Source: Bacilli bacterium
Lineage (GTDB): Bacteria; Bacillota_I; Bacilli_A; RF39; UBA660
Assembly (NCBI GenBank): GCA_900772415.1
Contig: CAAHEC010000055.1
Span: forward strand, 1-64,000
Direction: 5' to 3'
Length of the DNA: 64,000 nt
Both the position numbers and the translations under genes were made by a program. Below are positions 34,003 through 43,735 of the stretch, piece after piece; position 1 is the first letter of the stretch; each line of letters opens with the position of its first letter. The notes beneath the pieces are model-generated. The model was not told the origin of the DNA. It was given only the letters and a program-made list of their open reading frames with translations, and searched no databases.

Positions 34003-35214
34003 ATGAGTGGTAAAAAGAAAAATATCTATATAGTAGTATTATCGATTTTATTAGTTAGTATGGGTACTGGGTTTGCTATTTTAACCAGACAATTAAAAAT
34101 AAACAGTTCAGCTAATATTGATTCTGAGTGGGATGTTGGGATTACTGATCTTACCCAATCTGATAAAACAGGTGGAGCATATGAAATAACAGAACCTAAT
34201 TTTACTAGAACTACAGCAACGTTTAATGTCGGTTTGATTTCTCCAGGAGATTCTATTACTTATGTTATTTATATTAGTAATTTAGGAAATTTAAGTGCTA
34301 AATTGAGTGATATATCAATTTCTGAAAAGGGATCTTCTGCAATTAAATATGAATTGAGTGGAATTAAGAAAGGCGATATATTATCTACGAGTGCAAGAGA
34401 ACCAAAACAAGTAAAAATTAAGATAAGCTATGATCCTTCTGTAACGGATCAGCCTACAGAAACTTCTAAGAACTATGCTGTTACATTTACTTTTGTACAA
34501 AATACTGATAAAGAAGAAGGAGATGATAAAATAGCAGAACTACAAAATTATGTTCCAACACCATATATAATATTTTATGGTGCAGATAAAGAAAAAATAA
34601 ATTATGAAATAACGGATGCCGCAGACTGGTTTTCTTATAACTATTTTGATGGAACTAGTTTAGATTATTATACTTCTACTAGTAGGGATGGATCTTATAC
34701 TTTTTTAAAGACTGTAAATACTGCATATAATGGTGAATATACCCAATCTAATTATAATGATGATTTATATTACAAAATAAAAAGATATATAATTGTTAAT
34801 GGAAAGAAATATTATAGTAAAGAATCTGAACCAATTTATATTAATTTTAAAAATTCAAACTGTTTTGTATCTAATGAAAATAAAATATTAAAATATATTT
34901 ATGATTCTAGTTGTTCAGGTGATGTTGTTATTCCAAATAATATAGGAGGAACTAAAATAAATTATGTTGATGCTAATATATTTACAGTTGGTGAAAATAA
35001 TATAGCGGAAAAGAACCGCACAATAAAAACTATTACAGTATCGAATGGATTACAACTTGTTCCAGGCTCATTGAGACTTTCTGATAATTCGAGTTTGACA
35101 AAAATAATTAATAAAACTGGTGCAGAACAAAATTGGGGAAAAATTTTAGGACTTGATTCAAGTACTTGTGTATTCGAAACTGGAAGTTGTGGTAATATTT
35201 TGATAACTAAATAA
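34003..35214 (+). CDS. TasA/camelysin-like surface protein
   Basis: A 403-residue secreted protein. The N-terminus has a signal anchor (KNIYIVVLSILLVSMGTGFAIL) followed by LTRQLKINSSANIDSEWDVGI, resembling the start of TasA/camelysin-type proteins that SipW-class peptidases cleave. Residues 60-170 form a beta sandwich (FNVGLISPGDSITYVIYISNLGN). Residues about 290-400 resemble a BspA-like leucine-rich repeat end (CSGDVVIPNNIGGTKIN; IKTITVSNGLQLVPGSLRL). GGAGG precedes the ATG. The next two genes are a signal peptidase and a DUF5305-like protein, so this is probably a fibre subunit or surface adhesin. Expression may be phase-variable through the poly-G promoter. Confidence 0.75.
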   Translation: MSGKKKNIYIVVLSILLVSMGTGFAILTRQLKINSSANIDSEWDVGITDLTQSDKTGGAYEITEPNFTRTTATFNVGLISPGDSITYVIYISNLGNLSAKLSDISISEKGSSAIKYELSGIKKGDILSTSAREPKQVKIKISYDPSVTDQPTETSKNYAVTFTFVQNTDKEEGDDKIAELQNYVPTPYIIFYGADKEKINYEITDAADWFSYNYFDGTSLDYYTSTSRDGSYTFLKTVNTAYNGEYTQSNYNDDLYYKIKRYIIVNGKKYYSKESEPIYINFKNSNCFVSNENKILKYIYDSSCSGDVVIPNNIGGTKINYVDANIFTVGENNIAEKNRTIKTITVSNGLQLVPGSLRLSDNSSLTKIINKTGAEQNWGKILGLDSSTCVFETGSCGNILITK

Positions 35215-35236
35215 AATCTAAAGGAGGAGAAAAAGT

Positions 35237-36373
35237 GTGAAGAAAATAAATATAAAAGTAATATTTATATATTTGCTACTTCTTCTTTTTTTTCTTTTTA
35301 ATATATTAAATCAATTTAATGTAATAAAAATTAATATATTTATAAAATATGTTTTAGTATTATTATTATTTTTATTAGAAATTTTTCTCTTTAAAAATAA
35401 TTATGAAAGAAAAAACTTTAAAGAAAGAGAATTAAATAAAACTATTTTTATTGTGATTATACCTTGTTTAATGTTTTATTTTTGCATAGGATTAATTACT
35501 GGTTTTTCGTATAACGTTTTTTCTATTAAAAATTCAAATATAATTTTAAATATCTTTTCCTTAACAACCATTGTACTATTTAATGAATATTCAAGATTTT
35601 TGTTATTGCAATATAGAAATAATAAAAAAAAATATATATATTTAATAATTTTACTTTTTATATTGTTTAATATTAATTATTACTCTTTAATTAATAATAT
35701 AAAAAAATTTAATTTGTTTTTTGAATTTTTGATAACTTATTTGTTTCCACTTATTTCTAGGCAAATATTATTAACTTATTTGACTTTGATTGGCAACTAT
35801 AAATGTTCTATTTTTTATAGTATAATTATACAAATATTTTCTTATCTTGTACCAATACTTCCAAACTGCAACTATTTTATAACTTCTATTTCATTTATTC
35901 TTATAGATACTATTACTTTAATAACTTTGGATTATGAAATAAAAATGAAAAAGAAATTATCAATTAAAGAAAGGCAGAATGAAAACCCTTTATCTTATAT
36001 TTCATTTTTATTAATAATAATTATTTTATGTTGCTTTATTTTAGGATTCTTTAAGTATGAAATAATTTCTATAAAAACTAATAGCATGAAGCCTTTGTTT
36101 GAAAGAGGAAATGCGGTTATATATAAAAAAATAAAAGATAAAAATAGTTTGAAAGTTGGAGATATAATAGTTTTTAAACAGTTTGATGAAATAGAAGTAC
36201 ATAGAATAGTTTATATATCATTGAAAGACAAAAAATATTTTTTTAGAACCAAAGGAGATAATAATGGAATTGTTGATAAAGCCATTGTTAAGGAAGATAA
36301 TATCATTGGAAAGTATATCTTTAAAATTAAATACATAGGTTATCCTAGCGTGTGGTTAAGTGATGCATTTTAA
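35237..36373 (+). CDS. SipW-type signal peptidase I with long membrane N-terminus
   Basis: A 378-residue membrane protein. Residues 1 to about 230 hold seven or eight hydrophobic helices. After that, IISIKTNSMKPLFERGNAVIY (Ser near 283) and IEVHRIVYI (His near 322), followed by FRTKGDNNGIVD, give the Ser-His catalytic pattern of ER/SipW-type signal peptidases; ordinary bacterial ones use Ser-Lys. The final segment (YIGYPSVWL) is a short hydrophobic tail. Known SipW proteins are about 190 residues, so the N-terminal membrane extension is unusual. It starts at GTG after AAAGGAGGAG, 22 bases after the surface-protein gene, its probable substrate. Confidence 0.85.
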   Translation: MKKINIKVIFIYLLLLLFFLFNILNQFNVIKINIFIKYVLVLLLFLLEIFLFKNNYERKNFKERELNKTIFIVIIPCLMFYFCIGLITGFSYNVFSIKNSNIILNIFSLTTIVLFNEYSRFLLLQYRNNKKKYIYLIILLFILFNINYYSLINNIKKFNLFFEFLITYLFPLISRQILLTYLTLIGNYKCSIFYSIIIQIFSYLVPILPNCNYFITSISFILIDTITLITLDYEIKMKKKLSIKERQNENPLSYISFLLIIIILCCFILGFFKYEIISIKTNSMKPLFERGNAVIYKKIKDKNSLKVGDIIVFKQFDEIEVHRIVYISLKDKKYFFRTKGDNNGIVDKAIVKEDNIIGKYIFKIKYIGYPSVWLSDAF

Positions 36374-36395
36374 AATAGAATAAGAGAGGTTTATT

Positions 36396-37520
36396 ATGAA
36401 TAATGAAGATGTTTTTTTAGAAAATGAAATAGATAATATGTTAAATAATTTAGAAAATAAAAAAAATAATGAACGAGATATAAAAAATAAAAGAAAAGAA
36501 AATGATAAAAAAGAAATAAAAAATAACAAAAAAAACTTATTAATTTTCTTTTGTTTGTTAGGTTTTAGTATAATAATATTAGTTATATCATTTTTTGTTA
36601 AAAATGGAAATTTTAATGTTATTTCAAAATATCAAATAAATAATAATATTTCTTATTTTGTTAATTATAATGAACATAGTTTTTATGAAGACAAAAAAGT
36701 GGGAATGAACCAAACTTATATAACATCGATTACTAAAAATATAGATATTTTGTTTAAAGAGAAAACAAATTTTTCTAAAAACGATAAAATAAGTTATTCT
36801 TATGTTGTGGAAGCCATAATTGTTTTAACAGATTCAAATGATGAAAATGTTGAAGTATTTAATAAAACTTATACTCTAGCAAAAAATTCTAAAACAATAA
36901 ATGGCAGCAAAATTGAATTAAATGTTCCTGTTGTAGTTGATTTTAAAACCTATAATGAAATGCTTAATCAATATAAATTTAAAATTTCAATGCCTGTTAG
37001 AGCAAGATTAATAGTAAGATATGTTAATAGAATTATTACCGAAAAGGGAATAAAAGAACAGAATGTGCAAACATTATATATGCCTTTACAAGAAGATTCT
37101 TATAATATAGTAACGGATTATAAAAAAAATATAAGCGGAAATTTAGTAGATCGTGATCTTAATAATAAAATATTTTTTATCATGCTAAGTATATCTATCT
37201 TAACTTTTTCAGCATCATTATTTTTTGGATTTAGATTATTAAAAATTTATATTCAAGAATCAAAAAAAAATTATAAAAAATTCAAACTAAATAAAATTAT
37301 GAATCTTTATGATAATATAATAGTAGAAGTATATAATAGTCCAGATGAGCAAGGTTTAACACAAATAAACGTTAAATTTTTTAAGGATGTGATAGATACA
37401 AACCAAGAGTTGCACAGCCCTATATTATTATATAAAACAAATTATAATGTTATTTTCTTTATAATTAATGAGAAAAATATTTATAAATATATTCTTAATG
37501 ATCAGAAGGAAAAAATTTAA
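36396..37520 (+). CDS. DUF5305-like membrane protein of the surface-fibre module
   Basis: A 374-residue protein. It has a charged, Asn/Lys-rich cytoplasmic start with repeated KN pairs (1-47) and a membrane helix (LLIFFCLLGFSIIILVISFFV). An outside beta domain (about 72-245) contains FKEKTNFSKNDKISYSYVVEAIIVL and VPVVVDFKTYNEM. A second helix is near 250-272, followed by a cytoplasmic tail (about 280-374). Two helices around a beta domain and adjacency to a SipW-type peptidase fit the DUF5305 family. I assign this from pattern only. It may help assemble or anchor the surface protein. Confidence 0.6.
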   Translation: MNNEDVFLENEIDNMLNNLENKKNNERDIKNKRKENDKKEIKNNKKNLLIFFCLLGFSIIILVISFFVKNGNFNVISKYQINNNISYFVNYNEHSFYEDKKVGMNQTYITSITKNIDILFKEKTNFSKNDKISYSYVVEAIIVLTDSNDENVEVFNKTYTLAKNSKTINGSKIELNVPVVVDFKTYNEMLNQYKFKISMPVRARLIVRYVNRIITEKGIKEQNVQTLYMPLQEDSYNIVTDYKKNISGNLVDRDLNNKIFFIMLSISILTFSASLFFGFRLLKIYIQESKKNYKKFKLNKIMNLYDNIIVEVYNSPDEQGLTQINVKFFKDVIDTNQELHSPILLYKTNYNVIFFIINEKNIYKYILNDQKEKI

Positions 37521-37525
37521 AATTG

Positions 37526-37556
37526 AAACAGAACTAATTTTAGTTCTGTTTTTTTC
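37526..37556 (+). terminator. Terminator of the surface-fibre module
   Basis: AAACAGAACTAA pairs with TTAGTTCTGTTT around a short loop, followed by T5. Confidence 0.85.
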
Positions 37557-37592
37557 TTAATTTATAGTATAATTTTATTTGGTGATATATAT

Positions 37593-39731
37593 ATGAAAAA
37601 GATAGAATTGCTTGCTCCAGCAGGTGATATGACTTGTTTAAAAGCTGCTATTATGGCAGGTTGTGATGCAGTGTATTTAGGTGGAACTTTATTTGGAGCA
37701 AGAGCTTTTGCAGGTAATTTTACAAACGAAGAAATAATAGAAGCTATTAATTATGCACACTTATATGGGGTAAAGGTTTATGTAACTATTAACACAATAA
37801 TTTATGAAAATGAAGTTGAAAGATTTTTAGACTATGTAAGATTTTTACATAAAAATAATGTAGATGCAGTAATAATTCAAGATATTGGTATGTTTGATTT
37901 ATTAAGAAAGAAGTTTCCTAATCTTGAATTGCATGCATCAACTCAGATGCACATTCATAATTATGAAGGTGCCTTATTAGCTAAAAAATTAGGTTTTAAA
38001 AGAATTGTTATGGCAAGAGAAACTCCGATAGATGTTATTAAAAAAATAAAAGAAGAAATAGATATAGAAGTTGAAGTTTTTATTCATGGAGCATTATGTG
38101 TTAGTTATTCTGGTCAATGTTTAATGAGTGCGTTAATAGGGCATAGAAGTGGAAATAGAGGAACATGTGCTCAGATTTGCAGAAAACCTTATGATTTATA
38201 TGATATTAATAATAAAAAACTTAATAATGAAAAATATTTACTTAGCACAAAAGATTTATGTACACTAGAAAACTTAGATAAAATAATTAATATAGGAATA
38301 GATAGTCTTAAAATAGAAGGAAGAATGAAAAGATGGGAGTATGTATATTTAGTAACTAAAATATACAGAAAAGCTATTGATAATTATTACGATACTTTAA
38401 AGCTTTCTATTAAAAACGAAGATATTATATCATTAAAAAAGATTTTTAATAGAGAATTTACAAAGGGCTTTATACTAAATGAAGATAATGATAAATTTAC
38501 TTATGAGGTAAGACCTAATCATAAAGGTATAAAAATAGGTACAGTTTTATCTAAAAAACATGGTTATATAAATATAAAATTAACTGATGAATTAAACGTA
38601 CATGATGCTCTTAGAATATTAGATGATAAAGAAGATAAAGGTCTTGTTGTTAATAAGATGTATGTTAATAAAAAAAGTGTTTTAACCGCTAAAAAAGGAG
38701 ATATTGTATCAATTAAGTATGATAAGTTTGTAAAAGATAAAAGCGATGTTCTTTTAACAACATCTTTTAAACAAATAAAAGAAATAGAAAATTTGTTTAA
38801 AAATAATAAAAGAAGAGTATTAATTGAAGCTGAAATTATATTAAAAGTAGGTAAGCCACTAACTTTAAAAGTTTCAGATGGAAAAAATGAGGTTATTTTA
38901 GATTCTGTAATAGTAGAGTCTTCGATTAATAAACCAATTAGTAAAGAACAAGTAATAAAACAATTAAATAAAACTAATGATACCATATATAAATTTAATA
39001 AAATAAGTGTAGATATTTCTTCTAATTGTTTTGTTAATATTAAAAACATAAATGAACTTAGAAGAAAGGCTTTAAAAAAATTAGATGAAAAAAGATTATA
39101 CAAAATAGATTTTATAGAAAATGATTATTCTATAGATGTTCCAAATTTTAAAAGAGAAGAAAAATTATCTGTTTTAACTAATGATGATGCCTTAGATTTA
39201 AATAAATATGATATTAAATATACATATAATAAAGATACTTTAAAGAAAGATTTTATAATAAAACTTCCTCGTGTTATAACAAAATATGAAAATTACCATA
39301 ATAAAGTTTTAATTGGTGAATTAGGTGGTATAAATACTTTTAAAGACTTTGATACTGATTTTTCTTTTAACGTTGTAAATTCGTATTCTATAGCGTTTTT
39401 ACACAGTATGGGAGCTAATTGTGTAACATTATCTTATGAACTTACTTTAAAGCAAATAGAAAATATAATAACATCATATGAAAAAAGATATAATAAGCAT
39501 CCTAATGTGTCAGTTATAATAAATAGCTATCCTGAATGTATGATAAGTAAGTTTAATTTAAATAAAAAATATAACGTTAGTGAAAGTTATTTGAAAGATT
39601 CATATGGTAATAAATTAAGAGTAGAAACTAAAGATGATTGTATGGTTATATATCATTATGAAAAAATTAATAATTATAACGAAAATGATCTATATAAAAT
39701 AGGTGTTAATAATATTAGAATAAATTTATAA
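37593..39731 (+). CDS. U32 peptidase family protein (RlhA-like)
   Basis: A 712-residue protein. The N-terminal U32 domain starts KKIELLAPAGDMTCLKAAI, has AVYLGGTLFGARAFAGNF, and carries the family signature EVFIHGALCVSYSGQCLMS near residues 165-184, followed by NRGTCAQICRKPY with conserved Cys. A DUF3656-like middle domain covers about 315-470. Relatives include collagenase-type peptidases and RlhA, which hydroxylates C2501 of 23S rRNA together with iron-sulfur proteins, so the name peptidase may mislead. It stands alone between two terminators. Its usual small partner gene is not present. Confidence 0.9.
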   Translation: MKKIELLAPAGDMTCLKAAIMAGCDAVYLGGTLFGARAFAGNFTNEEIIEAINYAHLYGVKVYVTINTIIYENEVERFLDYVRFLHKNNVDAVIIQDIGMFDLLRKKFPNLELHASTQMHIHNYEGALLAKKLGFKRIVMARETPIDVIKKIKEEIDIEVEVFIHGALCVSYSGQCLMSALIGHRSGNRGTCAQICRKPYDLYDINNKKLNNEKYLLSTKDLCTLENLDKIINIGIDSLKIEGRMKRWEYVYLVTKIYRKAIDNYYDTLKLSIKNEDIISLKKIFNREFTKGFILNEDNDKFTYEVRPNHKGIKIGTVLSKKHGYINIKLTDELNVHDALRILDDKEDKGLVVNKMYVNKKSVLTAKKGDIVSIKYDKFVKDKSDVLLTTSFKQIKEIENLFKNNKRRVLIEAEIILKVGKPLTLKVSDGKNEVILDSVIVESSINKPISKEQVIKQLNKTNDTIYKFNKISVDISSNCFVNIKNINELRRKALKKLDEKRLYKIDFIENDYSIDVPNFKREEKLSVLTNDDALDLNKYDIKYTYNKDTLKKDFIIKLPRVITKYENYHNKVLIGELGGINTFKDFDTDFSFNVVNSYSIAFLHSMGANCVTLSYELTLKQIENIITSYEKRYNKHPNVSVIINSYPECMISKFNLNKKYNVSESYLKDSYGNKLRVETKDDCMVIYHYEKINNYNENDLYKIGVNNIRINL

Positions 39732-39762
39732 AAATGTACTAGTAAAATGCTAGTGCATTTTT
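39731..39762 (+). terminator. Terminator of the U32 gene
   Basis: AAAATG-ACTAG pairs with CTAGT-CATTTT, followed by T-rich sequence. Confidence 0.75.
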
Positions 39763-39834
39763 AATTTAATAATTGTAATTTTATCTCATTTATAGTACAA
39801 TTATTAAAGAATATAGTAGAAGGTAGGGATAGTT

Positions 39835-40197
39835 ATGGAAAATAAAATAGAATATTTAAAAAGCATGGGAGTAGATGTTGAACAAGGTATATCTAACATG
39901 ATTGATTTTGAAACTTATGATGAAATTTTAAATGATTTTTATAACAGTATGAAAGATGAACTTTTAAAAATAGAAAATTATAAAAATTCTAATGATATGG
40001 CTAATTATGCTATTTTAGTTCATGCAATGAAGAGTAATGCAAGAAGTTTTGGATTTATGAAATTTGGTGATATATGTTATGAGCATGAAATGAAGTCAAA
40101 AGCAGGGGATGCAAGTTATGTTAATGAACACTTTAATGAATTATTAAATGCTTTTAATGAAGTATATAACATAATAACTAATTATAAAAATTTATAG
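39835..40197 (+). CDS. Histidine phosphotransfer (HPt) protein
   Basis: A 120-residue helical protein with the HPt motif HAMKSNARSFG, the phospho-accepting His being residue 63 in H-x-x-K-S. It would carry phosphoryl groups between a hybrid kinase REC domain and another REC domain. The next three genes encode one REC regulator and two hybrid kinases, all on the same strand with gaps of 3 to 28 bases, so a closed phosphorelay is likely. AGGTAGGGAT precedes the ATG. Confidence 0.9.
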   Translation: MENKIEYLKSMGVDVEQGISNMIDFETYDEILNDFYNSMKDELLKIENYKNSNDMANYAILVHAMKSNARSFGFMKFGDICYEHEMKSKAGDASYVNEHFNELLNAFNEVYNIITNYKNL

Positions 40198-40225
40198 AAT
40201 AAAAAAGAATAAAAGGAGATAATTT

Positions 40226-41830
40226 ATGAATAACGAATTACTTTGCCGTGATGTTTTAAACCTTATTAATGATTCTAAAACAGAAGTTCTATTAATTGAT
40301 GTTTTTAATGATTTGGTAACTAGTTTTAACTATTTAGATGGAAAATTCAGCGTAAAAGAAAAAGTGCCTTTTACTAGTTATTTAGAGACTGTTAAAACAA
40401 ATGTTTCGGAAGAATATTTAAAGGATTATATGAATGCATTATCTATACCAAAATTAAAGGAAAATCTTAAAAATGGGATTGAAAAGGTTAGTGTAACATA
40501 TAAAACTTTAAATAATAAGTCTTATACTAATATATCTAAATTAATAAATAATTCATCATCTGATTTAATTCTTTTAGTAATTAAAGAAAATAGTGAAAGC
40601 TCTAAGGATAAAGATACAACTTCACTAAATGTCAGATTTAATAGTCTAGTTGATTTAGTGGCGGATTCTATTATTAAAGTACAAAACATATTTTCTTTAG
40701 AAGAAAAATCTTTATCTAATACAAAAAATTTGGAAGAGTATATTTCTTCGGTATTTAATAACTTAACTAGTAGCTATGAAGAAGTTAAAAAAGCGGTTAA
40801 TAAAACGTATTTGAACGTAACTTCAAGAAAAGATGACGTTATACTTATAATAGATGATGACATGATAACAAGAAACATGATAAAAAAAATATTCGATGGA
40901 ATATATAAAACAATTATGTTATCTAATGGAAAAGAGGCTTTGGAATATTTGGAAGAAAATAAAAACAAAGGCCTTACAACATCATCAGATCATATAGTGG
41001 CAATATTTCTTGACCTTACTATGCCTGTTTTAGATGGTTTTGCGGTTTTAGAGTATTTAAGTAAGAAAAATTATTTAACTAAAATACCTGTCGTTATTAT
41101 CTCTGGTGATTATGAAAAAGAAACCAAGGCCAGGGTATATAACTATAATATAGCAGATATGCTTGAAAAACCTTTTGATTTTGAAATAGTAAAGCATAGG
41201 ATTAGTAATTTTATAAATCTTTATAAATCTAGTAATTCACTAAATAATTTAGTAAATAATCAAAATGAAGAAATAATTGATTTGATAAATCCATTTGTAG
41301 AAGCCTATTTGTATGATTATAAAGATAATATAGAACATGTTAAGTCATATATCGATAAACTCGCTACTATGGTTATGAAGGATTATCCTGAGTATAATTT
41401 AACTTTGGAAAAAATAGAAAAAATAAAGGATGCATCTAAGTATTATGATGTTGGGTTTTATTCTATTCCAAGATCTATACTAAGTAAGAATGGCAACTGG
41501 AATAAAGAAGAAATTAAGAAAATAAAAGAATATCCTCTTTTCACGTCTAGCATGATTAATTATTTACTTAGCTCGTCGAGTGATTCTTTATTTAAAGAAT
41601 ATAGTATCAATATAGCTAAATATTATCATGAAAACTATGATGGAACGGGATATCCAAACGGACTTGTAGAAGATGAGATACCAATAGAATCACAAATTGC
41701 GTCTATTGCAATTATGTATAATAATTTAAGAAGAAAAGGCTTAGATAAGGCTGAAAGTATAATAGTAAGTAAATCCGGAAAAATGTTTAACCCTAAATTG
41801 ATAGAAAGTTTTGCTAAGGTAACTTTTTAA
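40226..41830 (+). CDS. Response regulator with REC and degenerate HD-GYP-like domains
   Basis: A 534-residue protein. Residues 1 to about 195 form an unfamiliar, possibly sensory domain. REC covers about 208-330 (VILIIDDDMITRNMI; phospho-accepting Asp near 262 in AIFLDLTMPVLDGF; Lys in LEKPFDF). The C-terminal part resembles HD-GYP: YYHENYDGTGYPNGL near 465 is well kept. The earlier catalytic pair, normally LHDIGK, is KYYDVGFYS, so its His is missing. Cyclic di-GMP hydrolysis is therefore doubtful; the domain may only bind ligand. AAAAGGAG precedes the ATG, 28 bases after the HPt gene. Confidence 0.85.
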   Translation: MNNELLCRDVLNLINDSKTEVLLIDVFNDLVTSFNYLDGKFSVKEKVPFTSYLETVKTNVSEEYLKDYMNALSIPKLKENLKNGIEKVSVTYKTLNNKSYTNISKLINNSSSDLILLVIKENSESSKDKDTTSLNVRFNSLVDLVADSIIKVQNIFSLEEKSLSNTKNLEEYISSVFNNLTSSYEEVKKAVNKTYLNVTSRKDDVILIIDDDMITRNMIKKIFDGIYKTIMLSNGKEALEYLEENKNKGLTTSSDHIVAIFLDLTMPVLDGFAVLEYLSKKNYLTKIPVVIISGDYEKETKARVYNYNIADMLEKPFDFEIVKHRISNFINLYKSSNSLNNLVNNQNEEIIDLINPFVEAYLYDYKDNIEHVKSYIDKLATMVMKDYPEYNLTLEKIEKIKDASKYYDVGFYSIPRSILSKNGNWNKEEIKKIKEYPLFTSSMINYLLSSSSDSLFKEYSINIAKYYHENYDGTGYPNGLVEDEIPIESQIASIAIMYNNLRRKGLDKAESIIVSKSGKMFNPKLIESFAKVTF

Positions 41831-41854
41831 TATTAGAAAAGTAGGAGAATTAAT

Positions 41855-43732
41855 ATGAAAACAACTTTATTTTCCAGCATAGGATTTACTATTTGTGGAT
41901 TAATATTTTTATTTTTAGTTTTAATTATGTATTTATCAAAGAAAAAATATGATAGTTTAGAGAATAAAATTTATCGTTTTATGCTTTATTTAACGATTGC
42001 TCTTTTGTTTATAGAACTTATATTTGCAATTAGTATGCATTATGCAAAACACACTGGTATATTTAATGAAATAATAGCAAGATCATATCTTTTAGGTTGC
42101 ATAATTTGGGTTACATGTTTAATAGTTTATATATGGAGTTTAGGGAAAAAAAGCCAGATAAAACAGAATACGAAAAAATATAAAAAAATAATAACAATAG
42201 TAATAATAGTTATTGATTTAATTTTATTTATAATATCGTGTTTTTTACCAGTTAATTATTTTGGAGGTAATGGAAAACTTTATGTAATAGGTGGGGATGC
42301 TGCTATTATACTTTATATATTAGGATTTTTATTAACTGTTATTTTAATGATATCATTATTTAAAAATAAAATGCAAATTCCATATAAACAAAGGTTACCA
42401 CTTTATTTTTCTTTAGTTTTATTTGTTGTAGTAACATTTATACAGCTTATATATAATTATGATTTTAATGATTTATCATATATATTTTCAGTTGGGGTTG
42501 TTTCAATGTATTTTACAATCGAAAGTCAAGATAATAAGCTAGTTGAAGAACTTAAAGCAGCTAAAGATAAAGCTGTTTTAGCGGACAAGGCAAAAACAGA
42601 ATTTTTAACTAATATGTCACATGAAATAAGGACCCCCATGAATACTATTTTAGGATTTAGTCAGTCACTTTTAAAGGAAGAAAATTTAACTGAAAAAAAC
42701 GTAAAAAATGATGCTAAAAATATTTATGAAGCTTCAAAAAGTTTGCTTGACTTAATTAATAACATATTAGATATATCTAGAATAGAATCTGGAAAAGAGA
42801 AAAAAGAAGAAAAAGAATACTTACTTGAAAGCCTTGTATTTGAGTTAAACAGCACAGTATCATCTAAGATAAATAAAGATGATTTAAGGTTTAAAATAGA
42901 TATTAATCAAAATATGCCAAGTAAATTTTATGGAGATTATTCAAAAATATATAAAATACTTTTATGTACACTAATTAATGCAATTAATTATACAAATTTT
43001 GGGGAAGTTAAGTTAGAAATTGATGGCATTAATGAAAAAGATGGCTATTATCTTTCTTTTGTTATTTCAAATACTGGTCATGCCATGAAAACAGAAAACT
43101 TTGAAAAAGATTTTAATGATTTTGTAAAGTTAGGAAATAGTACTCAAAATAACATAGATAGTGTAACACTAGGCCTTATTATAGCTAAAAGATTAGTTAA
43201 CATATTAGATGGTAAATTTGAGTTTAAAAACGAAATTGGTAAAGGTACTAAATACTTTGTTAAAATAAAACAGCAAGTTATATCAGACACAAAAATAGGA
43301 GATATATTTTTAAACGATAAAAAAACATCTACATTAAATGATATTTTAGATTTATCTAATTATCATGTTTTAATAGTCGATGATAATGATATTAACATTA
43401 AACTAGCCAGTAGATTGTTAAGTCAGTATAAGTTTAAAATATCAACTGCAAAAAGTGGAAATATGTGCTTAGATTTAGTAAAAAATAATAAATATGATAT
43501 GATTTTTCTAGATCATATGATGCCAGAGATGGATGGTATTACAACGATGAGACTTTTAAAAGCTTCTGGATACACCATTCCTCCAGTCATTGCATTAACT
43601 GCTAATTCTTATGATGGAATAAGAGAAAAATATATAAGTGAAGGCTTTAGTGATTATTTATCAAAACCAATAAATTTTAAGGATTTAAACAAGATAATTA
43701 CTAAGTTCTTTAGTAATAAGATGGGAGAGTAG
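41855..43732 (+). CDS. Hybrid histidine kinase with degenerate ATP-binding site
   Basis: A 625-residue protein. About seven membrane helices (1-225) are followed by HisKA with NMSHEIRTPMNTILG (His near 255), an HATPase domain, and REC (YHVLIVDDNDINIKLA, IFLDHMMPEMDG, SKPINF). The N-box survives (LINAINYT). But G1 reads ISNTGHAMK, where relatives have DTGxGI, and G2 reads SVTLGL, where they have GTGLGL. The ATP lid is probably lost, making this a pseudokinase or a partner that depends on the neighbouring intact kinase. It is arranged exactly like the next gene, three bases away, so the pair looks like an old duplication. Confidence 0.9.
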   Translation: MKTTLFSSIGFTICGLIFLFLVLIMYLSKKKYDSLENKIYRFMLYLTIALLFIELIFAISMHYAKHTGIFNEIIARSYLLGCIIWVTCLIVYIWSLGKKSQIKQNTKKYKKIITIVIIVIDLILFIISCFLPVNYFGGNGKLYVIGGDAAIILYILGFLLTVILMISLFKNKMQIPYKQRLPLYFSLVLFVVVTFIQLIYNYDFNDLSYIFSVGVVSMYFTIESQDNKLVEELKAAKDKAVLADKAKTEFLTNMSHEIRTPMNTILGFSQSLLKEENLTEKNVKNDAKNIYEASKSLLDLINNILDISRIESGKEKKEEKEYLLESLVFELNSTVSSKINKDDLRFKIDINQNMPSKFYGDYSKIYKILLCTLINAINYTNFGEVKLEIDGINEKDGYYLSFVISNTGHAMKTENFEKDFNDFVKLGNSTQNNIDSVTLGLIIAKRLVNILDGKFEFKNEIGKGTKYFVKIKQQVISDTKIGDIFLNDKKTSTLNDILDLSNYHVLIVDDNDINIKLASRLLSQYKFKISTAKSGNMCLDLVKNNKYDMIFLDHMMPEMDGITTMRLLKASGYTIPPVIALTANSYDGIREKYISEGFSDYLSKPINFKDLNKIITKFFSNKMGE

Positions 43733-43735
43733 GTT

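Noticed and set aside
38564..39103. A minus-strand open frame of 179 codons inside the U32 gene.
   Set aside because: Antisense shadow in AT-rich sequence; no start signal and a low-complexity hydrophobic product.
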